DNA from: Sabellastarte sp. h YS-2021
Taxonomy: Eukaryota; Annelida; Polychaeta; Sabellida; Sabellidae
Direction of reading: 5' to 3'
Assembly: GCA_964017235.1 (NCBI GenBank)
Contig: OZ024930.1
Coordinates: 31,562,614 to 31,626,613, forward strand
Length of the DNA stretch: 64,000 bases
Notes under the pieces: generated by a model
What the model was told of the DNA's origin: nothing
Seen by the model: only the letters and a program-made list of their open reading frames with translations
Databases searched by the model: none
Program-made: the position numbers and the translations under genes
Shown: positions 45,490 through 58,400 of the stretch, one piece after another
Layout of the letters: each line of letters starts with the position of its first letter
How positions within the stretch are numbered: the stretch's first letter is position 1

Positions 45490-46133
45490 ACAATAGAATG
45501 TCAGATAATATAGGCTCTACTGAACTTTTATCAAATGCTCTGGTCAGTAGTCGTTTGGATTATTGCAATTCTCTATTTCGCAGTTTGTCATCTCTTAATG
45601 CTACAAGGCTTCAGTATGTTCAAAATGCTCTTGCACGGTTTGTCACTGGTGCTTCAAAGTACACTCACATCACATCCACCCTGAGGACACTTCATTGGCT
45701 ACCCATCAGACAACGTATCATCTTCAAAACCCTAGTTTTGGTGTATAAGTACCTCACCACTGGCCAGCCTAAGTATTTTGCACCATATCTCCTCTTGTAC
45801 AAGTCTGCCATGAATACAAGACGTTCCAACCCAAAAAATTTGGTCCACTTCAACAATAGTTTCTCATATGATGCCCCTAAGTTATGGAATGATCTTCCAC
45901 ATGATATCCGTAGTACTCCAAATCTCTCGTGTTTCAAAAGTCGACTAAAAACCTACCTATTTCAGAAATCATTTCCACCATAATTTCTAACTACCAAACA
46001 CCGGATCGACTCCCTGGGTACGACTTGGAACATGTCTGATGACTCAACGATTTATGCCTTACGAACTGGATGGTGTGCCTTAGAATCCGTAGATACGGAG
46101 ATTAAGCACTTGGACAACTGATTGATTGATTGA
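45490..46133 (+). mobile_element. LINE 3' end (CR1/L2-like)
   Basis: The open frame 45408-45983 carries LDYCNSLFRSLSSLNATRLQ, YVQNALARFVTGASKYTHIT, LRTLHWLPIRQRIIFKT and YKYLTTGQPKYFAPYLL, ending with LPHDIRSTPNLSCFKSRLKT and YLFQKSFPP. It is the same family as 4540-5175, but with an intact frame to the TAA stop. The 3' tail GATACGGAGATTAAGCACTT ends in TTGATTGATTGA at 46133. The start of homology is probably near 45490. The upstream part of the frame is not recognisable as LINE. Confidence 0.87.
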
Positions 46134-46227
46134 TCAACAAAACCACTGCTATTCAGTGAAAACACAGTATTTTTCAGAGTGTTTGCAGTGGAGTTTCATT
46201 AAGCAAAAGTTATATAAAAGCAATATA

Positions 46228-46440
46228 GAACTAGAAATAGGTCGCCCTGTTGATAGTAGATGCGAATAGAAACAGGATAGCATAGAAGAACACACATTAT
46301 CATGTGTAATGTCCACCCATGAACCTTTTGCCCAAATTGTACAGTAGTCTTACAAGACCCTGTTTCATTTGTAAAATATATCAATGATGCTTAAATATTT
46401 GTTAGTGTAGATGTAAATTATTTCAGCTTCATGCCTTTTT
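46228..46440. repeat. Left flank shared by both 169 bp satellite arrays, copy 2
   Basis: Nearly identical to 32374-32590, with the same transition into the first satellite unit (CTTCATGCCTTTTTGCATTG, then GTTGGGT). It begins about 95 bp after the LINE tail. Confidence 0.85.
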
Positions 46441-49400
46441 GCATTGGTTGGGTTGAAAATTTTGACGAAATCACTCTATCTTGCACGGTTAAGAAGATAG
46501 AAGCAAATTCCTGTTTTTGGCAAAAATTTGAAAATTCAAAATGGCCGCCATTTTTGGGAAAAGGAAATTTTTTTGAAAATTGCCAAGAGTACATTTCTTA
46601 GATACCCTATGGGTCGAAAATTTCAACAAAATAACTCTATTTTGCACGGTTAAGGCCAGTTTGTGTTTTTCCATTTTGGGCAAAAATTCGAAAATTCAAA
46701 ATGGCTGCCATTTTTGGGGAGGGGAAAATTTTTTGAAAATTGCAAAGATTACATTCCTTAGATACCCTGTGGGTTGAAAAATTTCGACGAAATCGCTCTA
46801 TCTCGCACGGTTAAGGAGATAGAAGCAAATTTGTGTTTTGCCATTTTTGGCAAAAATTTGAAAATTCAAAATGGCCGCCATTTTAGGGGAGGGGAAATTT
46901 TTTTTTAAATTGCCAAAAATACAATGCTCAAATACCTGTGGGTCGAAAATTTTGACGAAATCGCTCTATCTCGCATGGTTAAGGAGATAGAAGGAAATTT
47001 GTGTTTTGCCATTTTTGGCAAAAATTCGAAAATTCAAAATGGCCGCCATTTTTGGGGAGGGGAAAATTTTGGGAAAATTGCAAAGATTGCATTCCTTAGA
47101 TACCCTGTGGGTCGAAAATTTCGACGAAATCGCTCTATCTCGCACGGTTAAGGAGATAGAAGCAAATTTGTGTTTTGCCATTTTTGGCAAAAATTCGAAA
47201 ATTCAAAATGGCCGCCATTTTTGGGGAGGGGAAAATTTTTTAAAAATTACCAAGAGTACAATCCTCAGATACCCTGTGGGTCGAAAATTTTGACGAAATC
47301 GCTCTATCTGGCACGGTTAAGGAGATACAAGCAAATTTGTGTTTTGCCATTTTTGGCAAAAATTCGAAAATTCAAAATGGCCGCCATTTTTGGGGAGGGG
47401 AAAATTTTTTGAAAATTGCAAAGATTACATTCCTTAGATACCCTGTGGGTTGAAAAATTTCGACGAAATCGCTCTATCTCGCACGGTTAAGGAGATAGAA
47501 GCAAATTTGTGTTTTGCCATTTTTGGCAAAAATTTGAAAATTCAAAATGGCCGCCATTTTAGGGGAGGGGAAATTTTTTTTTAAATTGCCAAGAATACAA
47601 TGCTCAAATACCTGTGGGTCGAAAATTTTGACGAAATCGCTCTATCTCGCATGGTTAAGGAGATAGAAGGAAATTTGTGTTTTGCCATTTTTGGCAAAAA
47701 TTCGAAAATTCAAAATGGCCGCCATTTTTGGGGAGGGGAAAATTTTGGGAAAATTGCAAAGATTGCATTCCTTAGATACCCTGTGGGTCGAAAATTTCGA
47801 CGAAATCGCTCTATCTCGCACGGTTAAGGAGATAGAAGCAAATTAGTGTTTTGCCATTTTTGGCAAAAATTCGAAAATTCAAAATGGCCGCCATTTTTGG
47901 GGAGGGGAAAATTTTTTGAAAATTGCAAAGAGTACACTCCTCAGATACCCTGTGGGTCGAAAATTTTGACGAAATCGCTCTATCTCGCACGGTTAAGGAG
48001 ATAGAAGCAAATTTGTGTTTTGCCATTTTTGGCAAAAATTCGAAAATTTAAAATGGCCGCCATTTTTGGGGAGGGGAAAATTTTTTGAAAATTGCAAAGA
48101 GTACACTCCTTAGATACCCTGTGGGTTGAAAATTTCGACGAAATCGCTCTATCTCACACGGTTAAGGAGATAGAAGGAAATTTGTGTTTTGCCATTTTTG
48201 GCAAAAATTCGAAAATTCAAAATGGCCGCCATTTTTGGGGAGGGGAAAATTTTTTGAAAATTGCAAAGAGTACACTCCTTAGATACCCTGTGGGTTGAAA
48301 ATTTCGACGAAATCGCTCTATCTCACACGGTTAAGGAGATAGAAGGAAATTTGTGTTTTGCCATTTTTGGCAAAAATTCGAAAATTCAAAATGGCCGCCA
48401 TTTTTGGGGAGGGGAAAATTTTTTGAAAATTGCAAATATTACATTCCTTAGATACCCTGTGGGTCAAAAATTTCCACGAAATCGCTCTATCTCGCACGGT
48501 TAAGGAGATAGAAGGAAATTTGTGTTTTGCCATTTTTGGCAAAAATTCGAAAATTCAAAATGGCCGCCATTTTTGGGGAGGGGAAAATTTTGGGAAAATT
48601 GCAAAGATTGCATTCCTTAGATACCCTGTGGGTCGAAAATTTCGACGAAATCGCTCTATCTCGCACGGTTAAGGAGATAGAAGCAAATTTGTGTTTTGCC
48701 ATTTTTGGCAAAAATTCGAAAATTCAAAATGGCCGCCATTTTTGGGGAGGGGAAAATTTTTTAAAAATTACCAAGAGTACAATCCTCAGATACCCTGTGG
48801 GTCGAAAATTTTGACGAAATCGCTCTATCTGGCACGGTTAAGGAGATAGAAGCAAATTTGTGTTTTGCCATTTTTGGCAAAAATTCAAAAATTCAAAATG
48901 GCCGCCAATTTTGGGGAGGGGAAAATTTTTTGAAAATTGCAAAGATTGCATTCCTTAGATACCCTGTGGGTCGAAAATTTCGACGAAATCACTCTATCTC
49001 GCACGGTTAAGGAGATAGAAGCAAATTAGTGTTTTGCCATTTTTGGCAAAAATTCGAAAATTCAAAATGGCCGCCATTTTTGGGGAGGGGAAAATTTTTT
49101 GAAAATTGCAAATATTACATTCCTTAGATACCCTGCGGGTCGAAAATTTCCACGAAATCGCTCTATCTCGCACGGTTAAGGAGATAGAAGCAAATTAGTG
49201 TTTTGCCATTTTTGGCAAAAATTCGAAAATTCAAAATGGCCGCCATTTTTGGGGAGGGGAAAATTTTTTGAAAATTGCAAAGAGTACACTCCTCAGATAC
49301 CCTGTGGGTCGAAAATTTTGACGAAATCGCTCTATCTCGCACGGTTAAGGAGATAGAAGCAAATTTGTGTTTTGCCATTTTTGGCAAAAATTCGAAAATT

Positions 49401-52400
49401 TAAAATGGCCGCCATTTTTGGGGAGGGGAAAATTTTTTGAAAATTGCAAAGAGTACACTCCTTAGATACCCTGTGGGTTGAAAATTTCGACGAAATCGCT
49501 CTATCTCACACGGTTAAGGAGATAGAAGGAAATTTGTGTTTTGCCATTTTTGGCAAAAATTCGAAAATTCAAAATGGCCGCCATTTTTGGGGAGGGGAAA
49601 ATTTTTTGAAAATTGCAAATATTACATTCCTTAGATACCCTGTGGGTCGAAAATTTCCACGAAATCGCTCTATCTCGCACGGTTAAGGAGATAGAAGGAA
49701 ATTTGTGTTTTGCCATTTTTGGCAAAAATTCGAAAATTCAAAATGGCCGCCATTTTTGGGGAGGGGAAAATTTTGGGAAAATTGCAAAGATTGCATTCCT
49801 TAGATACCCTGTGGGTCGAAAATTTCGACGAAATCGCTCTATCTCGCACGGTTAAGGAGATAGAAGCAAATTTGTGTTTTGCCATTTTTGGCAAAAATTT
49901 GAAAATTCAAAATGGCCGCCATTTTAGGGGAGGGGAAATTTTTTTTTAAATTGCCAAGAATACAATGCTCAAATACCTGTGGGTCGAAAATTTTGACGAA
50001 ATCGCTCTATCTCGCATGGTTAAGGAGATAGAAGGAAATTTGTGTTTTGCCATTTTTGGCAAAAATTCGAAAATTCAAAATGGCCGCCATTTTTGGGGAG
50101 GGGAAAATTTTGGGAAAATTGCAAAGATTGCATTCCTTAGATACCCTGTGGGTCGAAAATTTCGACGAAATCGCTCTATCTCGCACGGTTAAGGAGATAG
50201 AAGCAAATTAGTGTTTTGCCATTTTTGGCAAAAATTCGAAAATTCAAAATGGCCGCCATTTTTGGGGAGGGGAAAATTTTTTGAAAATTGCAAAGAGTAC
50301 ACTCCTCAGATACCCTGTGGGTCGAAAATTTTGACGAAATCGCTCTATCTCGCACGGTTAAGGAGATAGAAGCAAATTTGTGTTTTGCCATTTTTGGCAA
50401 AAATTCGAAAATTTAAAATGGCCGCCATTTTTGGGGAGGGGAAAATTTTTTGAAAATTGCAAAGAGTACACTCCTTAGATACCCTGTGGGTTGAAAATTT
50501 CGACGAAATCGCTCTATCTCACACGGTTAAGGAGATAGAAGGAAATTTGTGTTTTGCCATTTTTGGCAAAAATTCGAAAATTCAAAATGGCCGCCATTTT
50601 TGGGGAGGGGAAAATTTTTTGAAAATTGCAAATATTACATTCCTTAGATACCCTGTGGGTCAAAAATTTCCACGAAATCGCTCTATCTCGCACGGTTAAG
50701 GAGATAGAAGGAAATTTGTGTTTTGCCATTTTTGGCAAAAATTCGAAAATTCAAAATGGCCGCCATTTTTGGGGAGGGGAAAATTTTGGGAAAATTGCAA
50801 AGATTGCATTCCTTAGATACCCTGTGGGTCGAAAATTTCGACGAAATCGCTCTATCTCGCACGGTTAAGGAGATAGAAGCAAATTTGTGTTTTGCCATTT
50901 TTGGCAAAAATTCGAAAATTCAAAATGGCCGCCATTTTTGGGGAGGGGAAAATTTTGGGAAAATTGCAAAGATTGCATTCCTTAGATACCCTGTGGGTCG
51001 AAAATTTCGACGAAATCGCTCTATCTCGCACGGTTAAGGAGATAGAAGCAAATTTGTGTTTTGCCATTTTTGGCAAAAATTCGAAAATTCAAAATGGCCG
51101 CCATTTTTGGGGAGGGGAAAATTTTTTAAAAATTACCAAGAGTACAATCCTCAGATACCCTGTGGGTCGAAAATTTTGACGAAATCGCTCTATCTGGCAC
51201 GGTTAAGGAGATAGAAGCAAATTTGTGTTTTGCCATTTTTGGCAAAAATTCAAAAATTCAAAATGGCCGCCAATTTTGGGGAGGGGAAAATTTTTTGAAA
51301 ATTGCAAAGATTGCATTCCTTAGATACCCTGTGGGTCGAAAATTTCGACGAAATCACTCTATCTCGCACGGTTAAGGAGATAGAAGCAAATTAGTGTTTT
51401 GCCATTTTTGGCAAAAATTCGAAAATTCAAAATGGCCGCCATTTTTGGGGAGGGGAAAATTTTTTGAAAATTGCAAATATTACATTCCTTAGATACCCTG
51501 CGGGTCGAAAATTTCCACGAAATCGCTCTATCTCGCACGGTTAAGGAGATAGAAGCAAATTAGTGTTTTGCCATTTTTGGCAAAAATTCGAAAATTCAAA
51601 ATGGCCGCCATTTTTGGGGAGGGGAAAATTTTTTGAAAATTGCAAAGAGTACACTCCTCAGATACCCTGTGGGTCGAAAATTTTGACGAAATCGCTCTAT
51701 CTCGCACGGTTAAGGAGATAGAAGCAAATTTGTGTTTTGCCATTTTTGGCAAAAATTCGAAAATTTAAAATGGCCGCCATTTTTGGGGAGGGGAAAATTT
51801 TTTGAAAATTGCAAAGAGTACACTCCTTAGATACCCTGTGGGTTGAAAATTTCGACGAAATCGCTCTATCTCACACGGTTAAGGAGATAGAAGGAAATTT
51901 GTGTTTTGCCATTTTTGGCAAAAATTCGAAAATTCAAAATGGCCGCCATTTTTGGGGAGGGGAAAATTTTTTGAAAATTGCAAATATTACATTCCTTAGA
52001 TACCCTGTGGGTCAAAAATTTCCACGAAATCGCTCTATCTCGCACGGTTAAGGAGATAGAAGGAAATTTGTGTTTTGCCATTTTTGGCAAAAATTCGAAA
52101 ATTCAAAATGGCCGCCATTTTAGGGGAGGGGAAATTTTTTGAAAATTGCAAAGATTACATTCCTTAGATACCCTGTGGGTTGAAAAATTTCGACGAAATC
52201 GCTCTATCTCGCACGGTTAAGGAGATAGAAGCAAATTTGTGTTTTGCCATTTTTGGCAAAAATTTGAAAATTCAAAATGGCCGCCATTTTAGGGGAGGGG
52301 AAATTTTTTTTTAAATTGCCAAGAATACAATGCTCAAATACCTGTGGGTCGAAAATTTTGACGAAATCGCTCTATCTCGCACGGTTAAGGAGATAGAAGC

Positions 52401-55400
52401 AAATTTGTGTTTTGCCATTTTTGGCAAAAATTCGAAAATTCAAAATGGCCGCCATTTTTGGGGAGGGGAAAATTTTTTGAAAATTGCAAATATTACATTC
52501 CTTAGATACCCTGCGGGTCGAAAATTTCCACGAAATCGCTCTATCTCGCACGGTTAAGGAGATAGAAGCAAATTAGTGTTTTGCCATTTTTGGCAAAAAT
52601 TCGAAAATTCAAAATGGCCGCCATTTTTGGGGAGGGGAAAATTTTTTGAAAATTGCAAAGAGTACACTCCTCAGATACCCTGTGGGTCGAAAATTTTGAC
52701 GAAATCGCTCTATCTCGCACGGTTAAGGAGATAGAAGCAAATTTGTGTTTTGCCATTTTTGGCAAAAATTCGAAAATTTAAAATGGCCGCCATTTTTGGG
52801 GAGGGGAAAATTTTTTGAAAATTGCAAAGAGTACACTCCTTAGATACCCTGTGGGTTGAAAATTTCGACGAAATCGCTCTATCTCACACGGTTAAGGAGA
52901 TAGAAGGAAATTTGTGTTTTGCCATTTTTGGCAAAAATTCGAAAATTCAAAATGGCCGCCATTTTTGGGGAGGGGAAAATTTTTTGAAAATTGCAAATAT
53001 TACATTCCTTAGATACCCTGTGCGTCGAAAATTTCCACGAAATCGCTCTATCTCGCACGGTTAAGGAGATAGAAGGAAATTTGTGTTTTGCCATTTTTGG
53101 CAAAAATTCGAAAATTCAAAATGGCCGCCATTTTTGGGGAGGGGAAAATTTTGGGAAAATTGCAAAGATTGCATTCCTTAGATACCCTGTGGGTCGAAAA
53201 TTTCGACGAAATCGCTCTATCTCGCACGGTTAAGGAGATAGAAGCAAATTTGTGTTTTGCCATTTTTGGCAAAAATTCGAAAATTCAAAATGGCCGCCAT
53301 TTTTGGGGAGGGGAAAATTTTTTAAAAATTACCAAGAGTACAAGCCTCAGATACCCTGTGGGTCGAAAATTTTGACGAAATCGCTCTATCTGGCACGGTT
53401 AAGGAGATACAAGCAAATTTGTGTTTTGCCATTTTTGGCAAAAATTCGAAAATTCAAAATGGCCGCCATTTTTGGGGAGGGGAAAATTTTTTGAAAATTG
53501 CAAAGATTACATTCCTTAGATACCCTGTGGGTTGAAAAATTTCGACGAAATCGCTCTATCTCGCACGGTTAAGGAGATAGAAGCAAATTTGTGTTTTGCC
53601 ATTTTTGGCAAAAATTTGAAAATTCAAAATGGCCGCCATTTTAGGGGAGGGGAAATTTTTTTTTAAATTGCCAAGAATACAATGCTCAAATACCTGTGGG
53701 TCGAAAATTTTGACGAAATCGCTCTATCTCGCATGGTTAAGGAGATAGAAGGAAATTTGTGTTTTGCCATTTTTGGCAAAAATTCGAAAATTCAAAATGG
53801 CCGCCATTTTTGGGGAGGGGAAAATTTTGGGAAAATTGCAAAGATTGCATTCCTTAGATACCCTGTGGGTCGAAAATTTCGACGAAATCGCTCTATCTCG
53901 CACGGTTAAGGAGATAGAAGCAAATTAGTGTTTTGCCATTTTTGGCAAAAATTCGAAAATTCAAAATGGCCGCCATTTTTGGGGAGGGGAAAATTTTTTG
54001 AAAATTGCAAAGAGTACACTCCTCAGATACCCTGTGGGTCGAAAATTTTGACGAAATCGCTCTATCTCGCACGGTTAAGGAGATAGAAGCAAATTTGTGT
54101 TTTGCCATTTTTGGCAAAAATTCGAAAATTTAAAATGGCCGCCATTTTTGGGGAGGGGAAAATTTTTTGAAAATTGCAAAGAGTACACTCCTTAGATACC
54201 CTGTGGGTTGAAAATTTCGACGAAATCGCTCTATCTCGCACGGTTAAGGAGATAGAAGGAAATTTGTGTTTTGCCATTTTTGGCAAAAATTCGAAAATTC
54301 AAAATGGCCGCCATTTTTGGGGAGGGGAAAATTTTGGGAAAATTGCAAAGATTGCATTCCTTAGATACCCTGTGGGTCGAAAATTTCGACGAAATCGCTC
54401 TATCTCGCACGGTTAAGGAGATAGAAGCAAATTTGTGTTTTGCCATTTTTGGCAAAAATTCGAAAATTCAAAATGGCCGCCATTTTTGGGGAGGGGAAAA
54501 TTTTTTAAAAATTACCAAGAGTACAAGCCTCAGATACCCTGTGGGTCGAAAATTTTGACGAAATCGCTCTATCTGGCACGGTTAAGGAGATACAAGCAAA
54601 TTTGTGTTTTGCCATTTTTGGCAAAAATTCGAAAATTCAAAATGGCCGCCATTTTTGGGGAGGGGAAAATTTTTTGAAAATTGCAAAGATTACATTCCTT
54701 AGATACCCTGTGGGTTGAAAAATTTCGACGAAATCGCTCTATCTCGCACGGTTAAGGAGATAGAAGCAAATTTGTGTTTTGCCATTTTTGGCAAAAATTT
54801 GAAAATTCAAAATGGCCGCCATTTTAGGGGAGGGGAAATTTTTTTTTAAATTGCCAAGAATACAATGCTCAAATACCTGTGGGTCGAAAATTTTGACGAA
54901 ATCGCTCTATCTCGCACGGTTAAGGAGATAGAAGCAAATTTGTGTTTTGCCATTTTTGGCAAAAATTCGAAAATTTAAAATGGCCGCCATTTTTGGGGAG
55001 GGGAAAATTTTTTGAAAATTGCAAAGAGTACACTCCTTAGATACCCTGTGGGTTGAAAATTTCGACGAAATCGCTCTATCTCACACGGTTAAGGAGATAG
55101 AAGGAAATTTGTGTTTTGCCATTTTTGGCAAAAATTCGAAAATTCAAAATGGCCGCCATTTTTGGGGAGGGGAAAATTTTTTGAAAATTGCAAATATTAC
55201 ATTCCTTAGATACCCTGTGGGTCAAAAATTTCCACGAAATCGCTCTATCTCGCACGGTTAAGGAGATAGAAGGAAATTTGTGTTTTGCCATTTTTGGCAA
55301 AAATTCGAAAATTCAAAATGGCCGCCATTTTAGGGGAGGGGAAATTTTTTGAAAATTGCAAAGATTACATTCCTTAGATACCCTGTGGGTTGAAAAATTT

Positions 55401-58400
55401 CGACGAAATCGCTCTATCTCGCACGGTTAAGGAGATAGAAGCAAATTTGTGTTTTGCCATTTTTGGCAAAAATTTGAAAATTCAAAATGGCCGCCATTTT
55501 AGGGGAGGGGAAATTTTTTTTTAAATTGCCAAGAATACAATGCTCAAATACCTGTGGGTCGAAAATTTTGACGAAATCGCTCTATCTCGCACGGTTAAGG
55601 AGATAGAAGCAAATTTGTGTTTTGCCATTTTTGGCAAAAATTCGAAAATTCAAAATGGCCGCCATTTTTGGGGAGGGGAAAATTTTTTGAAAATTGCAAA
55701 TATTACATTCCTTAGATACCCTGCGGGTCGAAAATTTCCACGAAATCGCTCTATCTCGCACGGTTAAGGAGATAGAAGCAAATTAGTGTTTTGCCATTTT
55801 TGGCAAAAATTCGAAAATTCAAAATGGCCGCCATTTTTGGGGAGGGGAAAATTTTTTGAAAATTGCAAAGAGTACACTCCTCAGATACCCTGTGGGTCGA
55901 AAATTTTGACGAAATCGCTCTATCTCGCACGGTTAAGGAGATAGAAGCAAATTTGTGTTTTGCCATTTTTGGCAAAAATTCGAAAATTTAAAATGGCCGC
56001 CATTTTTGGGGAGGGGAAAATTTTTTGAAAATTGCAAAGAGTACACTCCTTAGATACCCTGTGGGTTGAAAATTTCGACGAAATCGCTCTATCTCACACG
56101 GTTAAGGAGATAGAAGGAAATTTGTGTTTTGCCATTTTTGGCAAAAATTCGAAAATTCAAAATGGCCGCCATTTTTGGGGAGGGGAAAATTTTTTGAAAA
56201 TTGCAAATATTACATTCCTTAGATACCCTGTGCGTCGAAAATTTCCACGAAATCGCTCTATCTCGCACGGTTAAGGAGATAGAAGGAAATTTGTGTTTTG
56301 CCATTTTTGGCAAAAATTCGAAAATTCAAAATGGCCGCCATTTTTGGGGAGGGGAAAATTTTGGGAAAATTGCAAAGATTGCATTCCTTAGATACCCTGT
56401 GGGTCGAAAATTTCGACGAAATCGCTCTATCTCGCACGGTTAAGGAGATAGAAGCAAATTTGTGTTTTGCCATTTTTGGCAAAAATTCGAAAATTCAAAA
56501 TGGCCGCCATTTTTGGGGAGGGGAAAATTTTTTAAAAATTACCAAGAGTACAAGCCTCAGATACCCTGTGGGTCGAAAATTTTGACGAAATCGCTCTATC
56601 TGGCACGGTTAAGGAGATACAAGCAAATTTGTGTTTTGCCATTTTTGGCAAAAATTCGAAAATTCAAAATGGCCGCCATTTTTGGGGAGGGGAAAATTTT
56701 TTGAAAATTGCAAAGATTACATTCCTTAGATACCCTGTGGGTTGAAAAATTTCGACGAAATCGCTCTATCTCGCACGGTTAAGGAGATAGAAGCAAATTT
56801 GTGTTTTGCCATTTTTGGCAAAAATTTGAAAATTCAAAATGGCCGCCATTTTAGGGGAGGGGAAATTTTTTTTTAAATTGCCAAGAATACAATGCTCAAA
56901 TACCTGTGGGTCGAAAATTTTGACGAAATCGCTCTATCTCGCATGGTTAAGGAGATAGAAGGAAATTTGTGTTTTGCCATTTTTGGCAAAAATTCGAAAA
57001 TTCAAAATGGCCGCCATTTTTGGGGAGGGGAAAATTTTGGGAAAATTGCAAAGATTGCATTCCTTAGATACCCTGTGGGTCGAAAATTTCGACGAAATCG
57101 CTCTATCTCGCACGGTTAAGGAGATAGAAGCAAATTAGTGTTTTGCCATTTTTGGCAAAAATTCGAAAATTCAAAATGGCCGCCATTTTTGGGGAGGGGA
57201 AAATTTCTTGAAAATTGCAAAGAGTACACTCCTCAGATACCCTGTGGGTCGAAAATTTTGACGAAATCGCTCTATCTCGCACGGTTAAGGAGATAGAAGC
57301 AAATTTGTGTTTTGCCATTTTTGGCAAAAATTCGAAAATTTAAAATGGCCGCCATTTTTGGGGAGGGGAAAATTTTTTGAAAATTGCAAAGAGTACACTC
57401 CTTAGATACCCTGTGGGTTGAAAATTTCGACGAAATCGCTCTATCTCGCACGGTTAAGGAGATAGAAGGAAATTTGTGTTTTGCCATTTTTGGCAAAAAT
57501 TCGAAAATTCAAAATGGCCGCCATTTTTGGGGAGGGGAAAATTTTGGGAAAATTGCAAAGATTGCATTCCTTAGATACCCTGTGGGTCGAAAATTTCGAC
57601 GAAATCGCTCTATCTCGCACGGTTAAGGAGATAGAAGCAAATTTGTGTTTTGCCATTTTTGGCAAAAATTCGAAAATTCAAAATGGCCGCCATTTTTGGG
57701 GAGGGGAAAATTTTTTAAAAATTACCAAGAGTACAAGCCTCAGATACCCTGTGGGTCGAAAATTTTGACGAAATCGCTCTATCTGGCACGGTTAAGGAGA
57801 TACAAGCAAATTTGTGTTTTGCCATTTTTGGCAAAAATTCGAAAATTCAAAATGGCCGCCATTTTTGGGGAGGGGAAAATTTTTTGAAAATTGCAAAGAT
57901 TACATTCCTTAGATACCCTGTGGGTTGAAAAATTTCGACGAAATCGCTCTATCTCGCACGGTTAAGGAGATAGAAGCAAATTTGTGTTTTGCCATTTTTG
58001 GCAAAAATTTGAAAATTCAAAATGGCCGCCATTTTAGGGGAGGGGAAATTTTTTTTTAAATTGCCAAGAATACAATGCTCAAATACCTGTGGGTCGAAAA
58101 TTTTGACGAAATCGCTCTATCTCGCACGGTTAAGGAGATAGAAGCAAATTTGTGTTTTGCCATTTTTGGCAAAAATTCGAAAATTTAAAATGGCCGCCAT
58201 TTTTGGGGAGGGGAAAATTTTTTGAAAATTGCAAAGAGTACACTCCTTAGATACCCTGTGGGTTGAAAATTTCGACGAAATCGCTCTATCTCACACGGTT
58301 AAGGAGATAGAAGGAAATTTGTGTTTTGCCATTTTTGGCAAAAATTCGAAAATTCAAAATGGCCGCCATTTTTGGGGAGGGGAAAATTTTTTGAAAATTG

